This document shows, piece after piece, positions 1 to 8,383 of a stretch of DNA of 64,000 bases (positions are counted from its first letter, which is position 1; each line of letters opens with the position of its first letter). The stretch is taken from the NCBI RefSeq assembly GCF_003149185.1, contig NZ_QGDO01000002.1, positions 558,001 through 622,000 on the forward strand, written 5' to 3'. The notes below the pieces were generated by a model. The model was not told where the DNA came from. It saw only the letters and a program-made list of their open reading frames with translations, and searched no databases. The DNA is from Sediminitomix flava (GTDB taxonomy: Bacteria; Bacteroidota; Bacteroidia; Cytophagales; Flammeovirgaceae). Both the position numbers and the translations under genes were made by a program.

Positions 1-1542
1 ACAAAACTAAAACTTGTAGGTACTGATGTCGGTAGTTTCGGTGATGCTTTATTAGAAGAAAATACAGGAAGAACAATTGTTGTAGCAGACGAATACAACA
101 AACTATATAAAAGAATAAATATTTCAGAAGATGGTAAAAAGCTATTAGGTGGAATTCTTGTAGGAGATACTTCTCGCTACAATATCCTTCATCAGATGGT
201 ACTCAACGACATGCCTCTTCCTCCTCACCCTGAAGATCTCATCGCTGAACAACGTGAAGGTGGAGCACCAATTGGCAATGGCGTAGCAGATTTACCAGAT
301 ACAGCTCAAGTTTGTTCTTGTGAAAATGTGACTAAAGGTGGACTATGTTCAGCTATTGAAGAACAAGAACTTTCTAATCTTGACGAAATCAAAGCTTGTA
401 CAAAAGCGGGTACAGGTTGTGGTGGTTGTATTCCTATGGTGACTGATCTTATGAAGGATGTTCATAAGAAAATGGGTAAAGAAGTGAAAAACGTAATCTG
501 TGAACACTTCGATTACAGCCGTCAAGAATTGCTTAGTATCATTAAGGTGAAAAACATTCGTACTTACGACCAACTACTGAAAGAATACGGTACAGGTAAC
601 GGATGTGAAACTTGTAAGCCTGCTGTAGCTTCTATTCTTGCGAGTACTTGGAATGAGCTTATCACTGAGCAAGCCACAATTCAAGATACCAACGACAGAT
701 TCCTTGCAAATATCCAAAGAGGAGGTACTTATTCTGTAGTTCCTAGAGTTGCTGGTGGTGAAATCACGCCTGACAAACTAATTGTACTTGGTCAAGTCGC
801 AAAGAAATATGACTTGTACTTGAAAATCACTGGTGGTCAGCGTATCGATATGTTCGGTGCTCACGTAGGTGATTTACCAGATATTTGGGAAGAATTGATC
901 AATGCTGGTTTTGAAAGTGGTCATGCTTATGGTAAATCACTTCGTACAGTCAAAAGTTGTGTGGGTTCTACTTGGTGTAGATACGGTCTGCATGACTCCG
1001 TTACTTTTGCTATCGATGTAGAAAATAGATACAAAGGTCTTCGTGCACCACACAAATTGAAAGGTGGTGTTTCTGGATGTATCCGTGAATGTGCAGAGGC
1101 TAGAGGTAAAGACTTCGGTATCATTGCTACTGAAAAAGGATGGAACTTGTACGTAGGTGGTAACGGTGGTTCGAAACCTCAACATGCCGAGCTACTTGCT
1201 GCTGATATTTCTTCCGAAGACTGTATCAAATACTTAGACAGATTCCTGATGTTCTACATCAAAACGGCTGAACCATTGAACCGTACGGCTACTTGGATGA
1301 ACAAATTGGAAGGTGGACTCGACTACGTAATTGATGTTGTTGTCAACGATTCGCTTGGAATTGGTGAAGAGCTCGAAAGAGATATGCAACAATTGATCGA
1401 TGTCTACAAATGTGAGTGGACTGAAGTGGTAAACAACCCAGAACTTCGTAAGAAATTCAGACACTTTGCGAATAGCGACGAAAAAGATCCAAACATCAAG
1501 TTCGAGCCGATGCGAGAGCAAAAGAAACCTGTAAAGTGGTAA
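1..1542 (+). CDS. nirB: Nitrite reductase [NAD(P)H] large subunit, 5'-truncated by window edge
   Basis: Catalytic subunit of assimilatory siroheme nitrite reductase, which reduces nitrite to ammonium with NAD(P)H in the cytoplasm. The frame is open from base 1, so the gene starts upstream; 513 codons are present against roughly 800-860 in the family, and the N-terminal FAD/NAD half is mostly missing. What remains shows two BFD-like [2Fe-2S] regions (a CSCENV motif at 313-330 and GCGGC near 418-432; a second with GCETC near 604), a ferredoxin-like half domain, then the siroheme/[4Fe-4S] ligands: C-x5-C (codons 958 and 976) and C-x3-C (codons 1078 and 1090). nirD follows after 31 bases, so the two are co-transcribed. 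The internal ATG at 196 is not the start, because conserved NirB sequence precedes it. Identification is firm. Confidence 0.95.
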   Translation, partial: TKLKLVGTDVGSFGDALLEENTGRTIVVADEYNKLYKRINISEDGKKLLGGILVGDTSRYNILHQMVLNDMPLPPHPEDLIAEQREGGAPIGNGVADLPDTAQVCSCENVTKGGLCSAIEEQELSNLDEIKACTKAGTGCGGCIPMVTDLMKDVHKKMGKEVKNVICEHFDYSRQELLSIIKVKNIRTYDQLLKEYGTGNGCETCKPAVASILASTWNELITEQATIQDTNDRFLANIQRGGTYSVVPRVAGGEITPDKLIVLGQVAKKYDLYLKITGGQRIDMFGAHVGDLPDIWEELINAGFESGHAYGKSLRTVKSCVGSTWCRYGLHDSVTFAIDVENRYKGLRAPHKLKGGVSGCIRECAEARGKDFGIIATEKGWNLYVGGNGGSKPQHAELLAADISSEDCIKYLDRFLMFYIKTAEPLNRTATWMNKLEGGLDYVIDVVVNDSLGIGEELERDMQQLIDVYKCEWTEVVNNPELRKKFRHFANSDEKDPNIKFEPMREQKKPVKW

Positions 1543-1573
1543 TCCAATTCTTCTAGACTTAAAATTTTGAATC

Positions 1574-1942
1574 ATGATCGATACTATTTATAAAACTGTA
1601 GCTTCAACGGAAGTGACTAAGTGGGAGCTCGTTGGACATGTAAATGATTTCTCAAAAGAAGGAGGAGAATGTGTAAAGGTGGGTGATTTACAAATTGCTG
1701 TATTCAACTTTACAAGCAGAGGCGAATGGTATGCATGTCAAAATGTTTGTCCTCATAAAATGCAAGCCATCTTATCTAGAGGTATGATTGGCTCACATGG
1801 AGATGAACCAAAGGTAGCCTGTCCTTTCCATAAGAAAACTTTCTCTCTAAAAACTGGAGAGAATTTGAATGGAAATGAAAGTGCTATCGCTACTTATCCT
1901 GTAAAAATTGAAAACGAAAACGTATATATCGGACTATCCTAA
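1574..1942 (+). CDS. nirD: Nitrite reductase small subunit, Rieske-type ferredoxin
   Basis: Small subunit and partner of NirB. The 122-residue length is usual for the family. A Rieske fold is visible with ligand pairs CPH and CPFH separated by about 20 residues, so the [2Fe-2S] ligands seem to be retained; many proteobacterial NirD proteins have lost them (family knowledge). It may therefore carry a real cluster and pass electrons to the siroheme subunit. It lies 31 bases after nirB and is followed by a hairpin, which suggests the end of a nirBD transcript. The ATG start is unambiguous. Confidence 0.93.
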   Translation: MIDTIYKTVASTEVTKWELVGHVNDFSKEGGECVKVGDLQIAVFNFTSRGEWYACQNVCPHKMQAILSRGMIGSHGDEPKVACPFHKKTFSLKTGENLNGNESAIATYPVKIENENVYIGLS

Positions 1943-1950
1943 CTCAAGTA

Positions 1951-1994
1951 AACTCAAGGTGAATGGGCTTTGGCTCATTCACCAATTTTGAGTT
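1951..1994 (+). terminator. Probable terminator after nirBD
   Basis: Long inverted repeat: arms AACTCAA+GGTGAATG and CATTCACC+TTGAGTT with a 10-base loop and a small internal bulge. It begins 8 bases after the nirD stop. A pyrimidine-rich stretch follows rather than a pure T run, so termination strength is uncertain. Confidence 0.55.
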
Positions 1995-2125
1995 GAAGAT
2001 TTCCTTTCTTTTAAACCTTCTTTTCACAATACTCAAATAGGCTTTTTACATATTCAATAGGTACAAATACTTAGAATATGTATATTTAGTGAATCTATTG
2101 ATTTTCAAAAACTAAATATACCAGT

Positions 2126-3961
2126 GTGAACGAAGAGCAAACCTATATCGCCAACCTATACACAAAACTACGTGAGTTAAACTTTAGAGGCTTAGGAAGA
2201 CTGTATATCGTAGCAATTTCAATTGTTGTAATTGTTATGCTTGCTACACAAGTTCTCATTCAGAACTTCATCAATAGCCAACAACAAGATGCTACAGTAG
2301 TCAATATTGCAGGTAGGCAACGTATGCTTAGTCAGAAAATCACAAAAGTAGCCTTACAGATTATTCACCCTGTAGAAAATGCAGATTTACCTTCCTTACA
2401 AGAAGAACTAAAGCAAGCTCGATCACTTTGGAATGATTCACACACTAAACTCAAGAACTCTTCATTTTTTACCGATGGCTCACTCAACAGCTCTAAAGTA
2501 AATGCCTTATACGAAGAGATGAGTCCTTTTTATATAAAGATTTTAAATGCATCAGACTCTATTCTTAATCACCAATCTAGCCCTGAAGAACTAAAAGCAA
2601 ATCTCAATACAATTCTATCCAATGAAAGTGATTACCTCAACCTCATGGACAAAATTGTATTTCAGTACAATCACGAAGCCGACCAAAGAGTAGAAAGATT
2701 AAAAGATACAGAGTTAATGCTATTACTGATTTCTTTAAGTATTGTAGCATTCGAACTCTTTTTCATTTTTAGACCAACTGCTCGCCAAGTAAAAGAAACA
2801 GTACAAGAGTTAGAAGACTCTAAAGCTCACACAAGAAAATTACTGAAAGAAACAGAAGGTTTATATCACTCTTTAGGGTTAGCGTATCAAGTGCTAACGG
2901 ATAAAGAAGAAGAAGAAACCCCTCCTCCACAACTTTTAGCAAAAGCAGATGAGAAGGGTAACACCTTCCTTCAAACAGATTTCTTCACAAACTTAATGGA
3001 ATATCCTCAAGGCGAAAGAGCTGTCAGAAATATCAAAACATGGCTTATCGAAGAAGGCTATCCAAAAGACTTCGTGGAAAACTTGTGGAATATAGTTCTC
3101 AACAAAGGTGTTTGGAATGGTGAGGTGAAAGTAACTTCTCTGGAAGGCGATTTCATTTGGTTTGACATGAATATCATCAAAGTTGACAACAACGGTCGTA
3201 CGTTTATCTTGATGGTAGGTGCAGATTTAACCACTCAGAAAGAAGCTGAGGAAGTGTCTAAAGAAATCAATAGAGAAAAAATAGATAAAGAAATCAGGGA
3301 TCAACAGATTCGTTCTGCCCTCATTATGCAAGGGCAAGAAGAAGAACGAAAAAGGATTTCAAAAGATATACATGATGGAGTTGGCCAATTGCTAACGGGA
3401 TTAAAATTCAAACTTGAATCTGTCAACCTTAAACATGAAAAAAGGGCATATCAGCAGATCAAGGAAATCAAAGAACTTGTACAAGGAATTATCTCTGAGT
3501 CTAGAAGAATTGCTTTTAACCTTGCTCCTTCTTCACTGAGTGATTACGGCATCGTTTCGGTACTAAATAAATTTGCCAAAGAAGCAGATAGACTTTCTGA
3601 GTACAATGTTGAATTTGTCAATACAACAGGCTTTATGAATCGATTAGAGCCTGCTGTTGAAGTCAATGTTTACAGAATTGTACAAGAAGCAGTAAATAAT
3701 GCCATAAAATATGCCGATGGAGAAAATATCAAAATTCTCCTTGAGCACGATACTCGTCAGATCACACTCTCAGTCATTGACGATGGTATCGGTTTTAAAC
3801 TTCACGAAATGGAAGAAGACCAAAAAGGGCTTGGTCTAATCAATATGGAAGAACGAACGAACTTCATAAACGGAGAATTCAAATTAAGATCCACAGTTGG
3901 AGAGGGCACCAAAGCAGAGCTTAAAGTCCCACTTAACGGAATAATCTCTTCTATGAACTAA
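2126..3961 (+). CDS. Membrane sensor histidine kinase, NarX-like (NIT/PilJ-type sensor, PAS, HisKA_3)
   Basis: Sensor kinase of 611 residues. Transmembrane helices sit at about 24-46 and 196-216 and enclose a periplasmic helical region. Just after helix 1 is IAGRQRMLSQK (61-71), the signature of the PilJ-type N-terminal domain, related to the P-box of nitrate sensors NarX/NarQ. A coiled coil and PAS-like region (about 262-375) follow, then the HisKA_3 phospho-acceptor His416 in DIHDG, and an HATPase with N box near Asn525, DDGIGF at 552 and KGLGL at 567. The start is GTG at 2126: an in-frame stop lies at 2099-2101 and the next Met is inside helix 1. The response regulator follows 32 bases later. 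Its place between nirBD and the nitrate reductase makes nitrate/nitrite sensing likely; the ligand is inference. Confidence 0.87.
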   Translation: MNEEQTYIANLYTKLRELNFRGLGRLYIVAISIVVIVMLATQVLIQNFINSQQQDATVVNIAGRQRMLSQKITKVALQIIHPVENADLPSLQEELKQARSLWNDSHTKLKNSSFFTDGSLNSSKVNALYEEMSPFYIKILNASDSILNHQSSPEELKANLNTILSNESDYLNLMDKIVFQYNHEADQRVERLKDTELMLLLISLSIVAFELFFIFRPTARQVKETVQELEDSKAHTRKLLKETEGLYHSLGLAYQVLTDKEEEETPPPQLLAKADEKGNTFLQTDFFTNLMEYPQGERAVRNIKTWLIEEGYPKDFVENLWNIVLNKGVWNGEVKVTSLEGDFIWFDMNIIKVDNNGRTFILMVGADLTTQKEAEEVSKEINREKIDKEIRDQQIRSALIMQGQEEERKRISKDIHDGVGQLLTGLKFKLESVNLKHEKRAYQQIKEIKELVQGIISESRRIAFNLAPSSLSDYGIVSVLNKFAKEADRLSEYNVEFVNTTGFMNRLEPAVEVNVYRIVQEAVNNAIKYADGENIKILLEHDTRQITLSVIDDGIGFKLHEMEEDQKGLGLINMEERTNFINGEFKLRSTVGEGTKAELKVPLNGIISSMN

Positions 3962-3993
3962 ACACTTTAGTTAACTCAAAAAATCAAAAGAAA

Positions 3994-4689
3994 ATGAACA
4001 AGATTAATATTTTACTTACCGATGACCACGTCATTGTCCGAAATGGCATAAAGATGTTGCTCGAAAATGAAAAAGATATTGAAGTAATTGATGAAGCATC
4101 TAATGGCTTAGAGTCTATTGCAAAATACAAGGAACTTAAGCCCGATATTATTGTAATGGATATTCAAATGCCTCAAATGAATGGCATTGAGGCGACCACA
4201 GAATTGAAGAGATTAAATCCAGATGTAAAAATTCTGATACTTTCCATGCATGATGATGAAGAATATATCCTAGATGCAGTTAATAAAGGTGCGATGGGCT
4301 ATGTATTAAAAGATGCTGGAAATGAAGAATTTCTAAGAGCAATACATACCATTAATAACGGAGGTAAATATTTTAGTGGAGCTGTATCCAATGTTTTGGT
4401 AAATAAATATTTAAGCCAACAAGGTGAAGACTTTCTTAGTAAAAAAGTAGTTAAACCTTCTACTCCTCAAAAACATATCGACCTCACTAAAAGAGAAAAA
4501 GAGATTCTTTCTTATGTCGTTGATGGTTTAAGTAGTAAAGATATTGCACAAGAAATTGGTAAATCAGTACGTACTGTAGAGGCTCATCGTTTCAATATCA
4601 TGAAAAAGCTAGAAGTAAAATCAGCCGTTGAACTCGTACGTAAGGTCAGCGAAGAACCAGAATTATATAATTTGCTTATTTCTAAATAA
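3994..4689 (+). CDS. NarL/FixJ-family response regulator
   Basis: DNA-binding response regulator of 231 residues, partner of the kinase directly upstream. The receiver domain (about 4-120) has the acidic pair Asp10/Asp11, phospho-acceptor Asp56 in VMDIQMP and the conserved Lys in YVLKDA. The LuxR-type HTH (about 163-222) opens with LTKREKEIL and contains the recognition segment SVRTVEAHR. A linker of about 40 residues separates the two. It likely controls nitrate/nitrite reductase genes around it; the TACGTA words upstream of the next gene are candidate sites. There is no T-run terminator before the reductase promoter region. Confidence 0.9.
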   Translation: MNKINILLTDDHVIVRNGIKMLLENEKDIEVIDEASNGLESIAKYKELKPDIIVMDIQMPQMNGIEATTELKRLNPDVKILILSMHDDEEYILDAVNKGAMGYVLKDAGNEEFLRAIHTINNGGKYFSGAVSNVLVNKYLSQQGEDFLSKKVVKPSTPQKHIDLTKREKEILSYVVDGLSSKDIAQEIGKSVRTVEAHRFNIMKKLEVKSAVELVRKVSEEPELYNLLISK

Positions 4690-4738
4690 GAATAAAACCC
4701 GTCTTTTTAAGCCCTTAAACTCCCCAAACAAAACTATT

Positions 4739-4767
4739 TACGTATAATTACAAAATTACGTACGTAT
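4739..4767 (+). promoter_or_regulatory. Candidate operator: three TACGTA words upstream of the nitrate reductase
   Basis: The 144-base gap before the reductase holds TACGTA at 4739-4744, 4757-4762 and 4761-4766; the last two overlap to give a longer palindrome and the first is 18 bases upstream. About 27 bases further on, TATATTCG (4793-4800) is one mismatch from the Bacteroidetes -7 consensus TAnnTTTG and lies 34 bases before the ATG. That arrangement suits an activator binding upstream of a promoter. The binding protein is not known; the NarL-type regulator just upstream is the obvious suspect. Confidence 0.4.
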
Positions 4768-4833
4768 TTTTACTTATTTTAATTTTAATTCTTATATTCG
4801 TGGTAGGATGAATTGACTTCAAGAAATAATACC

Positions 4834-7800
4834 ATGAATAAAACAACATCTAAATTCAAATCAACTTGCTCATATTGTGGTGTAGGTTGTGGAATTGAGG
4901 TTCAAAAAAGCCTCAAAGGAGAAATAAAAGTAACAGGAGATGAAAATTACCCTGTTAACAAAGGGATGTTGTGTTCGAAGGGAATGAATCTCAATTACGT
5001 AGTTTCTGACACCAAAGACCGACTTCTCTACCCTCAAATGCGATGGAGTAAAAACCATCCGCTTAAAAGAGTAGATTGGGATACAGCCTTCACAAGAGCT
5101 ACAGCCGTATTCAGGTCAATTATTCAGAAATTCGGTCCTGATTCAGTCGGAATGTACGTTTCGGGGCAATGTCTTACAGAAGAATATTACATCGCAAATA
5201 AATTAACCAAAGGTTTTTTTGGAACAAATAATATCGACACCAACTCACGCTTATGCATGAGTTCTGCCGTTGTTGGCTATAAAAAAACTATAGGTGACGA
5301 TGCTGTGCCGATTTGTTATGATGATATCGAACTAGCCGATACGTTCTTTATCACAGGCGCAAATCCTGCATGGTGTCACCCTATTCTATTCAGAAGAATT
5401 GAAAAACATAAAGAGGAAAATCCTAATGTAAAAATCATTGTGGTTGATCCTCGTAAAACACAAACCTGTTCTTCTGCCGATCTACACTTACAATTGAAAC
5501 CTGGAACTGACGCTCAGCTTCATTTCGCTATCGGAAGACATCTGATTGAAACAGGAAATATTGCCGTAGATTTTATTGAAAAACATGTTTCGGGTTACGA
5601 AGCTTACAAAGAGGAAGTTTTCAAGCATAGCCTAAGTGAGTATGCTGAAATATGTGGTCTTCCTGAGGGTGATATCAAGTTAGCTGCTCAATGGATTAGT
5701 GAATCGAAAGGATTCTTAACCATGTGGACGATGGGACTTAACCAAAGTGCAAAAGGAACTGATAAGAACCTTTCACTCTTAGCCTTAAACTTGATCACTG
5801 GTCAAATTGGTAAACCAGGTGCAGGTCCATTCTCACTTACAGGTCAACCTAATGCCATGGGCGGTAGAGAAGTTGGAGGTATGGCAAACTTACTTGCAGC
5901 TCACCGTGATCTGATGAATCCTGACCACAGAGCTGAAGTAGCTGATTTTTGGGGAGTAGATGCTATTTCTCCAAACCCTGGCTACACTGCTACTCGAATG
6001 TTTGAAGCCTTGGAAAGAGGTGATATGAAAGCCATTTGGATTGTTTGTACAAACCCAATGGTCAGTTTACCTGATTCAAACTTAGTAGAAAAAGCCCTCA
6101 AAAAAGCTCGTTTTGTGATTGTTCAAGATATCTCTGGAAGGTCTGATACTTTACAATTTGCAGATTTGGTATTACCTGCTGCTGGTTGGTTGGAAAAAGA
6201 AGGTACAATGACAAACTCAGAGCGAAGAATTAGCTACTTACCTAAAGTAGTTGACGCTCCTGGAGAAGCTTTACCTGACTTAGAAATATTCCTTCGTTTT
6301 GCAAGAAAAATGGGTTATCATGGCTTTAACCAAAAAAATGCAGAAGAAGTATTTATAGAATATACACAGATGACCAAAGGAACGAAGATTGACATTGATG
6401 GTTTGGACTACCAAACCATTCAAAAACATCGTTCGATCCAATGGCCATACCTAAAAGACAAAGATAAAGGGACAGAACGTCTCTTCACCGACTTTAAATT
6501 TTATACAGAAGATAGTAAAGCGCATCTTCACACTTCAATAAATACCAATGACTCGGACGCCCTAACTTCAGAATATCCACTAGTACTAACAACTGGGCGT
6601 ATCCGAGATCACTGGCATACAATGACGCGTACAGGAAAGGTTAACCGTCTGAACACGCACATTGAAAAACCTTATCTAGAAATTCACCCTGCAGATGCAG
6701 ACGCTCGAAACATTTCGGAAGGAGATATTGTACAAATTTCGAACGGAAGAGGAAATGTTAGAGTTGAAGCACAAATCACAGACAAAATCAGAGAAGGAGT
6801 TGTTTTCCTTCCGATGCACTGGGGAAAAATTCTAGAACATTCATACGCAAGAACAAATAACTTGACTAGCCGAATTCTTGATCCAATATCGGGTGAACCT
6901 GATTTCAAATATGCGGCAGTTCAAGTTGAAAAATATAAACAAGAAAAACAGCGCATCATCATAGTGGGAGCTGGAGCTGCTTCTCACCGATTCTTAATGA
7001 CCTATCGTTCATTGAATCAAGAAGATGAAATCCTAGTATTTTCAAAAGAACAGATTCCTTTCTATGATCGAGTTTTATTACCCGAATACGTCAATGAATC
7101 ACTAGATTTTGAATCACTTTTAAAGTTTAGAAAAGGAGAATTTGAAGCCTTAAATGCTTCGATCTATGTCAATACAACCATAGATCATATTGACAGAAAA
7201 AATAAAGAAATCACCGATAACAGGGGGCAAACGTATACTTATGACCGTTTGATTATTGCCACAGGAAGTAGAGCCTTTTTACCTCCAGGAACACCCGTTC
7301 ATCTGCCTTGCGTATTCACTATGCGTAATAAATCTCATGCAGATGCCTTGAAAACGTATATCAATGGACAAGGTCATGTCGTTATAGTTGGAGGAGGATT
7401 GCTTGGTTTAGAGTTAGCTTCTGCACTAAGAGAGATGGATGTTGACGTTTCTATCGTTCAGCTTGCTTCTCGTCTGATGGAACGTCAGTTAGACCCAATG
7501 GCTAGTTCATTACTTCTAGAACATGTTGAAGATTTAGGTATTCAAGTTTATACCAACGATCAAGTTCAAGAAGTGAATTATGATAGCGAAAATAATTCTG
7601 CCTATGCTGAGCTGAAAAGTGGTAAATTACTTAACTGTGATGCCGTAGTTTATGCTATCGGAACAAGACCAAATGTAGAACTGGGTAAAGAAGCTGGGCT
7701 AACTACTAGCAGAGGTTTAGTAGTAAATGCTTATCTTCAGACATCAGACCCAGATATTTTTGCAGTTGGTGAAGTTGCTGAGTTTGAACAAAAGCTAAAC

Positions 7801-8352
7801 GGAACAACCGCTGCTGCGGAGGAAATGTCTGATATCATGTCTAGATTTATAGCAGGAGATCGCCTGACACTCTACAAAGGCACAGTACCGATGAACATTT
7901 TGAAGTTTTCTACCTTCGACCTTTGTTCACTAGGTATGGTAGATGTTCCTTCAAAAGCGAAAGGCTACGACGAGATAATACTCCTAGACAAAGCAAAACG
8001 ATACTACAAAAAGTGTATCGTTTATAAAGACAGATTGGTAGGGGCTGTCTTGATGGGCGATAAAGCTGAGTTTGCAGAATACAAGAATCTTATAGCCAAT
8101 CAAACAGAACTCTCAGAGAAAAGGGAAGAACTTTTAAGAGGTTCTTCAGACAAACAACAAGTATTGGGCGAAGTTGTCTGCTCTTGTGGAAATGTAGGAA
8201 AAGGCAATATCGAACAACATATTCAATCGGGTTGTACCGACTACAAAAAGCTTTGTGAACAGACTGGGGCAGGTCTAGGCTGTGGTAGTTGTAAACCTGA
8301 GGTCAAAGATATCTTGGATCAATACTTGATAGAAGCACAAGCTTCAGTGTAA
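4834..8352 (+). CDS. nasA: Assimilatory nitrate reductase fused to NirB-like FAD/BFD reductase module
   Basis: Reduces nitrate to nitrite in the cytoplasm. The 1172-residue protein combines what are often separate subunits. The N-terminus binds [4Fe-4S] through Cys12, Cys15, Cys19 and Cys47; the molybdopterin oxidoreductase and molybdopterin dinucleotide-binding domains run to about residue 700. From about 708 comes a pyridine-nucleotide-disulfide oxidoreductase module (VGAGAAS FAD motif; GGGLLGLE NAD motif) with the YDRVLL stretch typical of NirB, and the C-terminus (about 1114-1172) is a BFD [2Fe-2S] domain (CSCGN ... GCGSC). The ATG at 4834 is preferred over an in-frame TTG at 4813, which would leave almost no leader after the putative -7 box. 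The next gene begins 31 bases after the stop. Such fusions occur in other Bacteroidetes, so the architecture is notable but not unique. Confidence 0.92.
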   Translation: MNKTTSKFKSTCSYCGVGCGIEVQKSLKGEIKVTGDENYPVNKGMLCSKGMNLNYVVSDTKDRLLYPQMRWSKNHPLKRVDWDTAFTRATAVFRSIIQKFGPDSVGMYVSGQCLTEEYYIANKLTKGFFGTNNIDTNSRLCMSSAVVGYKKTIGDDAVPICYDDIELADTFFITGANPAWCHPILFRRIEKHKEENPNVKIIVVDPRKTQTCSSADLHLQLKPGTDAQLHFAIGRHLIETGNIAVDFIEKHVSGYEAYKEEVFKHSLSEYAEICGLPEGDIKLAAQWISESKGFLTMWTMGLNQSAKGTDKNLSLLALNLITGQIGKPGAGPFSLTGQPNAMGGREVGGMANLLAAHRDLMNPDHRAEVADFWGVDAISPNPGYTATRMFEALERGDMKAIWIVCTNPMVSLPDSNLVEKALKKARFVIVQDISGRSDTLQFADLVLPAAGWLEKEGTMTNSERRISYLPKVVDAPGEALPDLEIFLRFARKMGYHGFNQKNAEEVFIEYTQMTKGTKIDIDGLDYQTIQKHRSIQWPYLKDKDKGTERLFTDFKFYTEDSKAHLHTSINTNDSDALTSEYPLVLTTGRIRDHWHTMTRTGKVNRLNTHIEKPYLEIHPADADARNISEGDIVQISNGRGNVRVEAQITDKIREGVVFLPMHWGKILEHSYARTNNLTSRILDPISGEPDFKYAAVQVEKYKQEKQRIIIVGAGAASHRFLMTYRSLNQEDEILVFSKEQIPFYDRVLLPEYVNESLDFESLLKFRKGEFEALNASIYVNTTIDHIDRKNKEITDNRGQTYTYDRLIIATGSRAFLPPGTPVHLPCVFTMRNKSHADALKTYINGQGHVVIVGGGLLGLELASALREMDVDVSIVQLASRLMERQLDPMASSLLLEHVEDLGIQVYTNDQVQEVNYDSENNSAYAELKSGKLLNCDAVVYAIGTRPNVELGKEAGLTTSRGLVVNAYLQTSDPDIFAVGEVAEFEQKLNGTTAAAEEMSDIMSRFIAGDRLTLYKGTVPMNILKFSTFDLCSLGMVDVPSKAKGYDEIILLDKAKRYYKKCIVYKDRLVGAVLMGDKAEFAEYKNLIANQTELSEKREELLRGSSDKQQVLGEVVCSCGNVGKGNIEQHIQSGCTDYKKLCEQTGAGLGCGSCKPEVKDILDQYLIEAQASV

Positions 8353-8383
8353 GATCAAGGAACAACATTAACGCATCATTATC

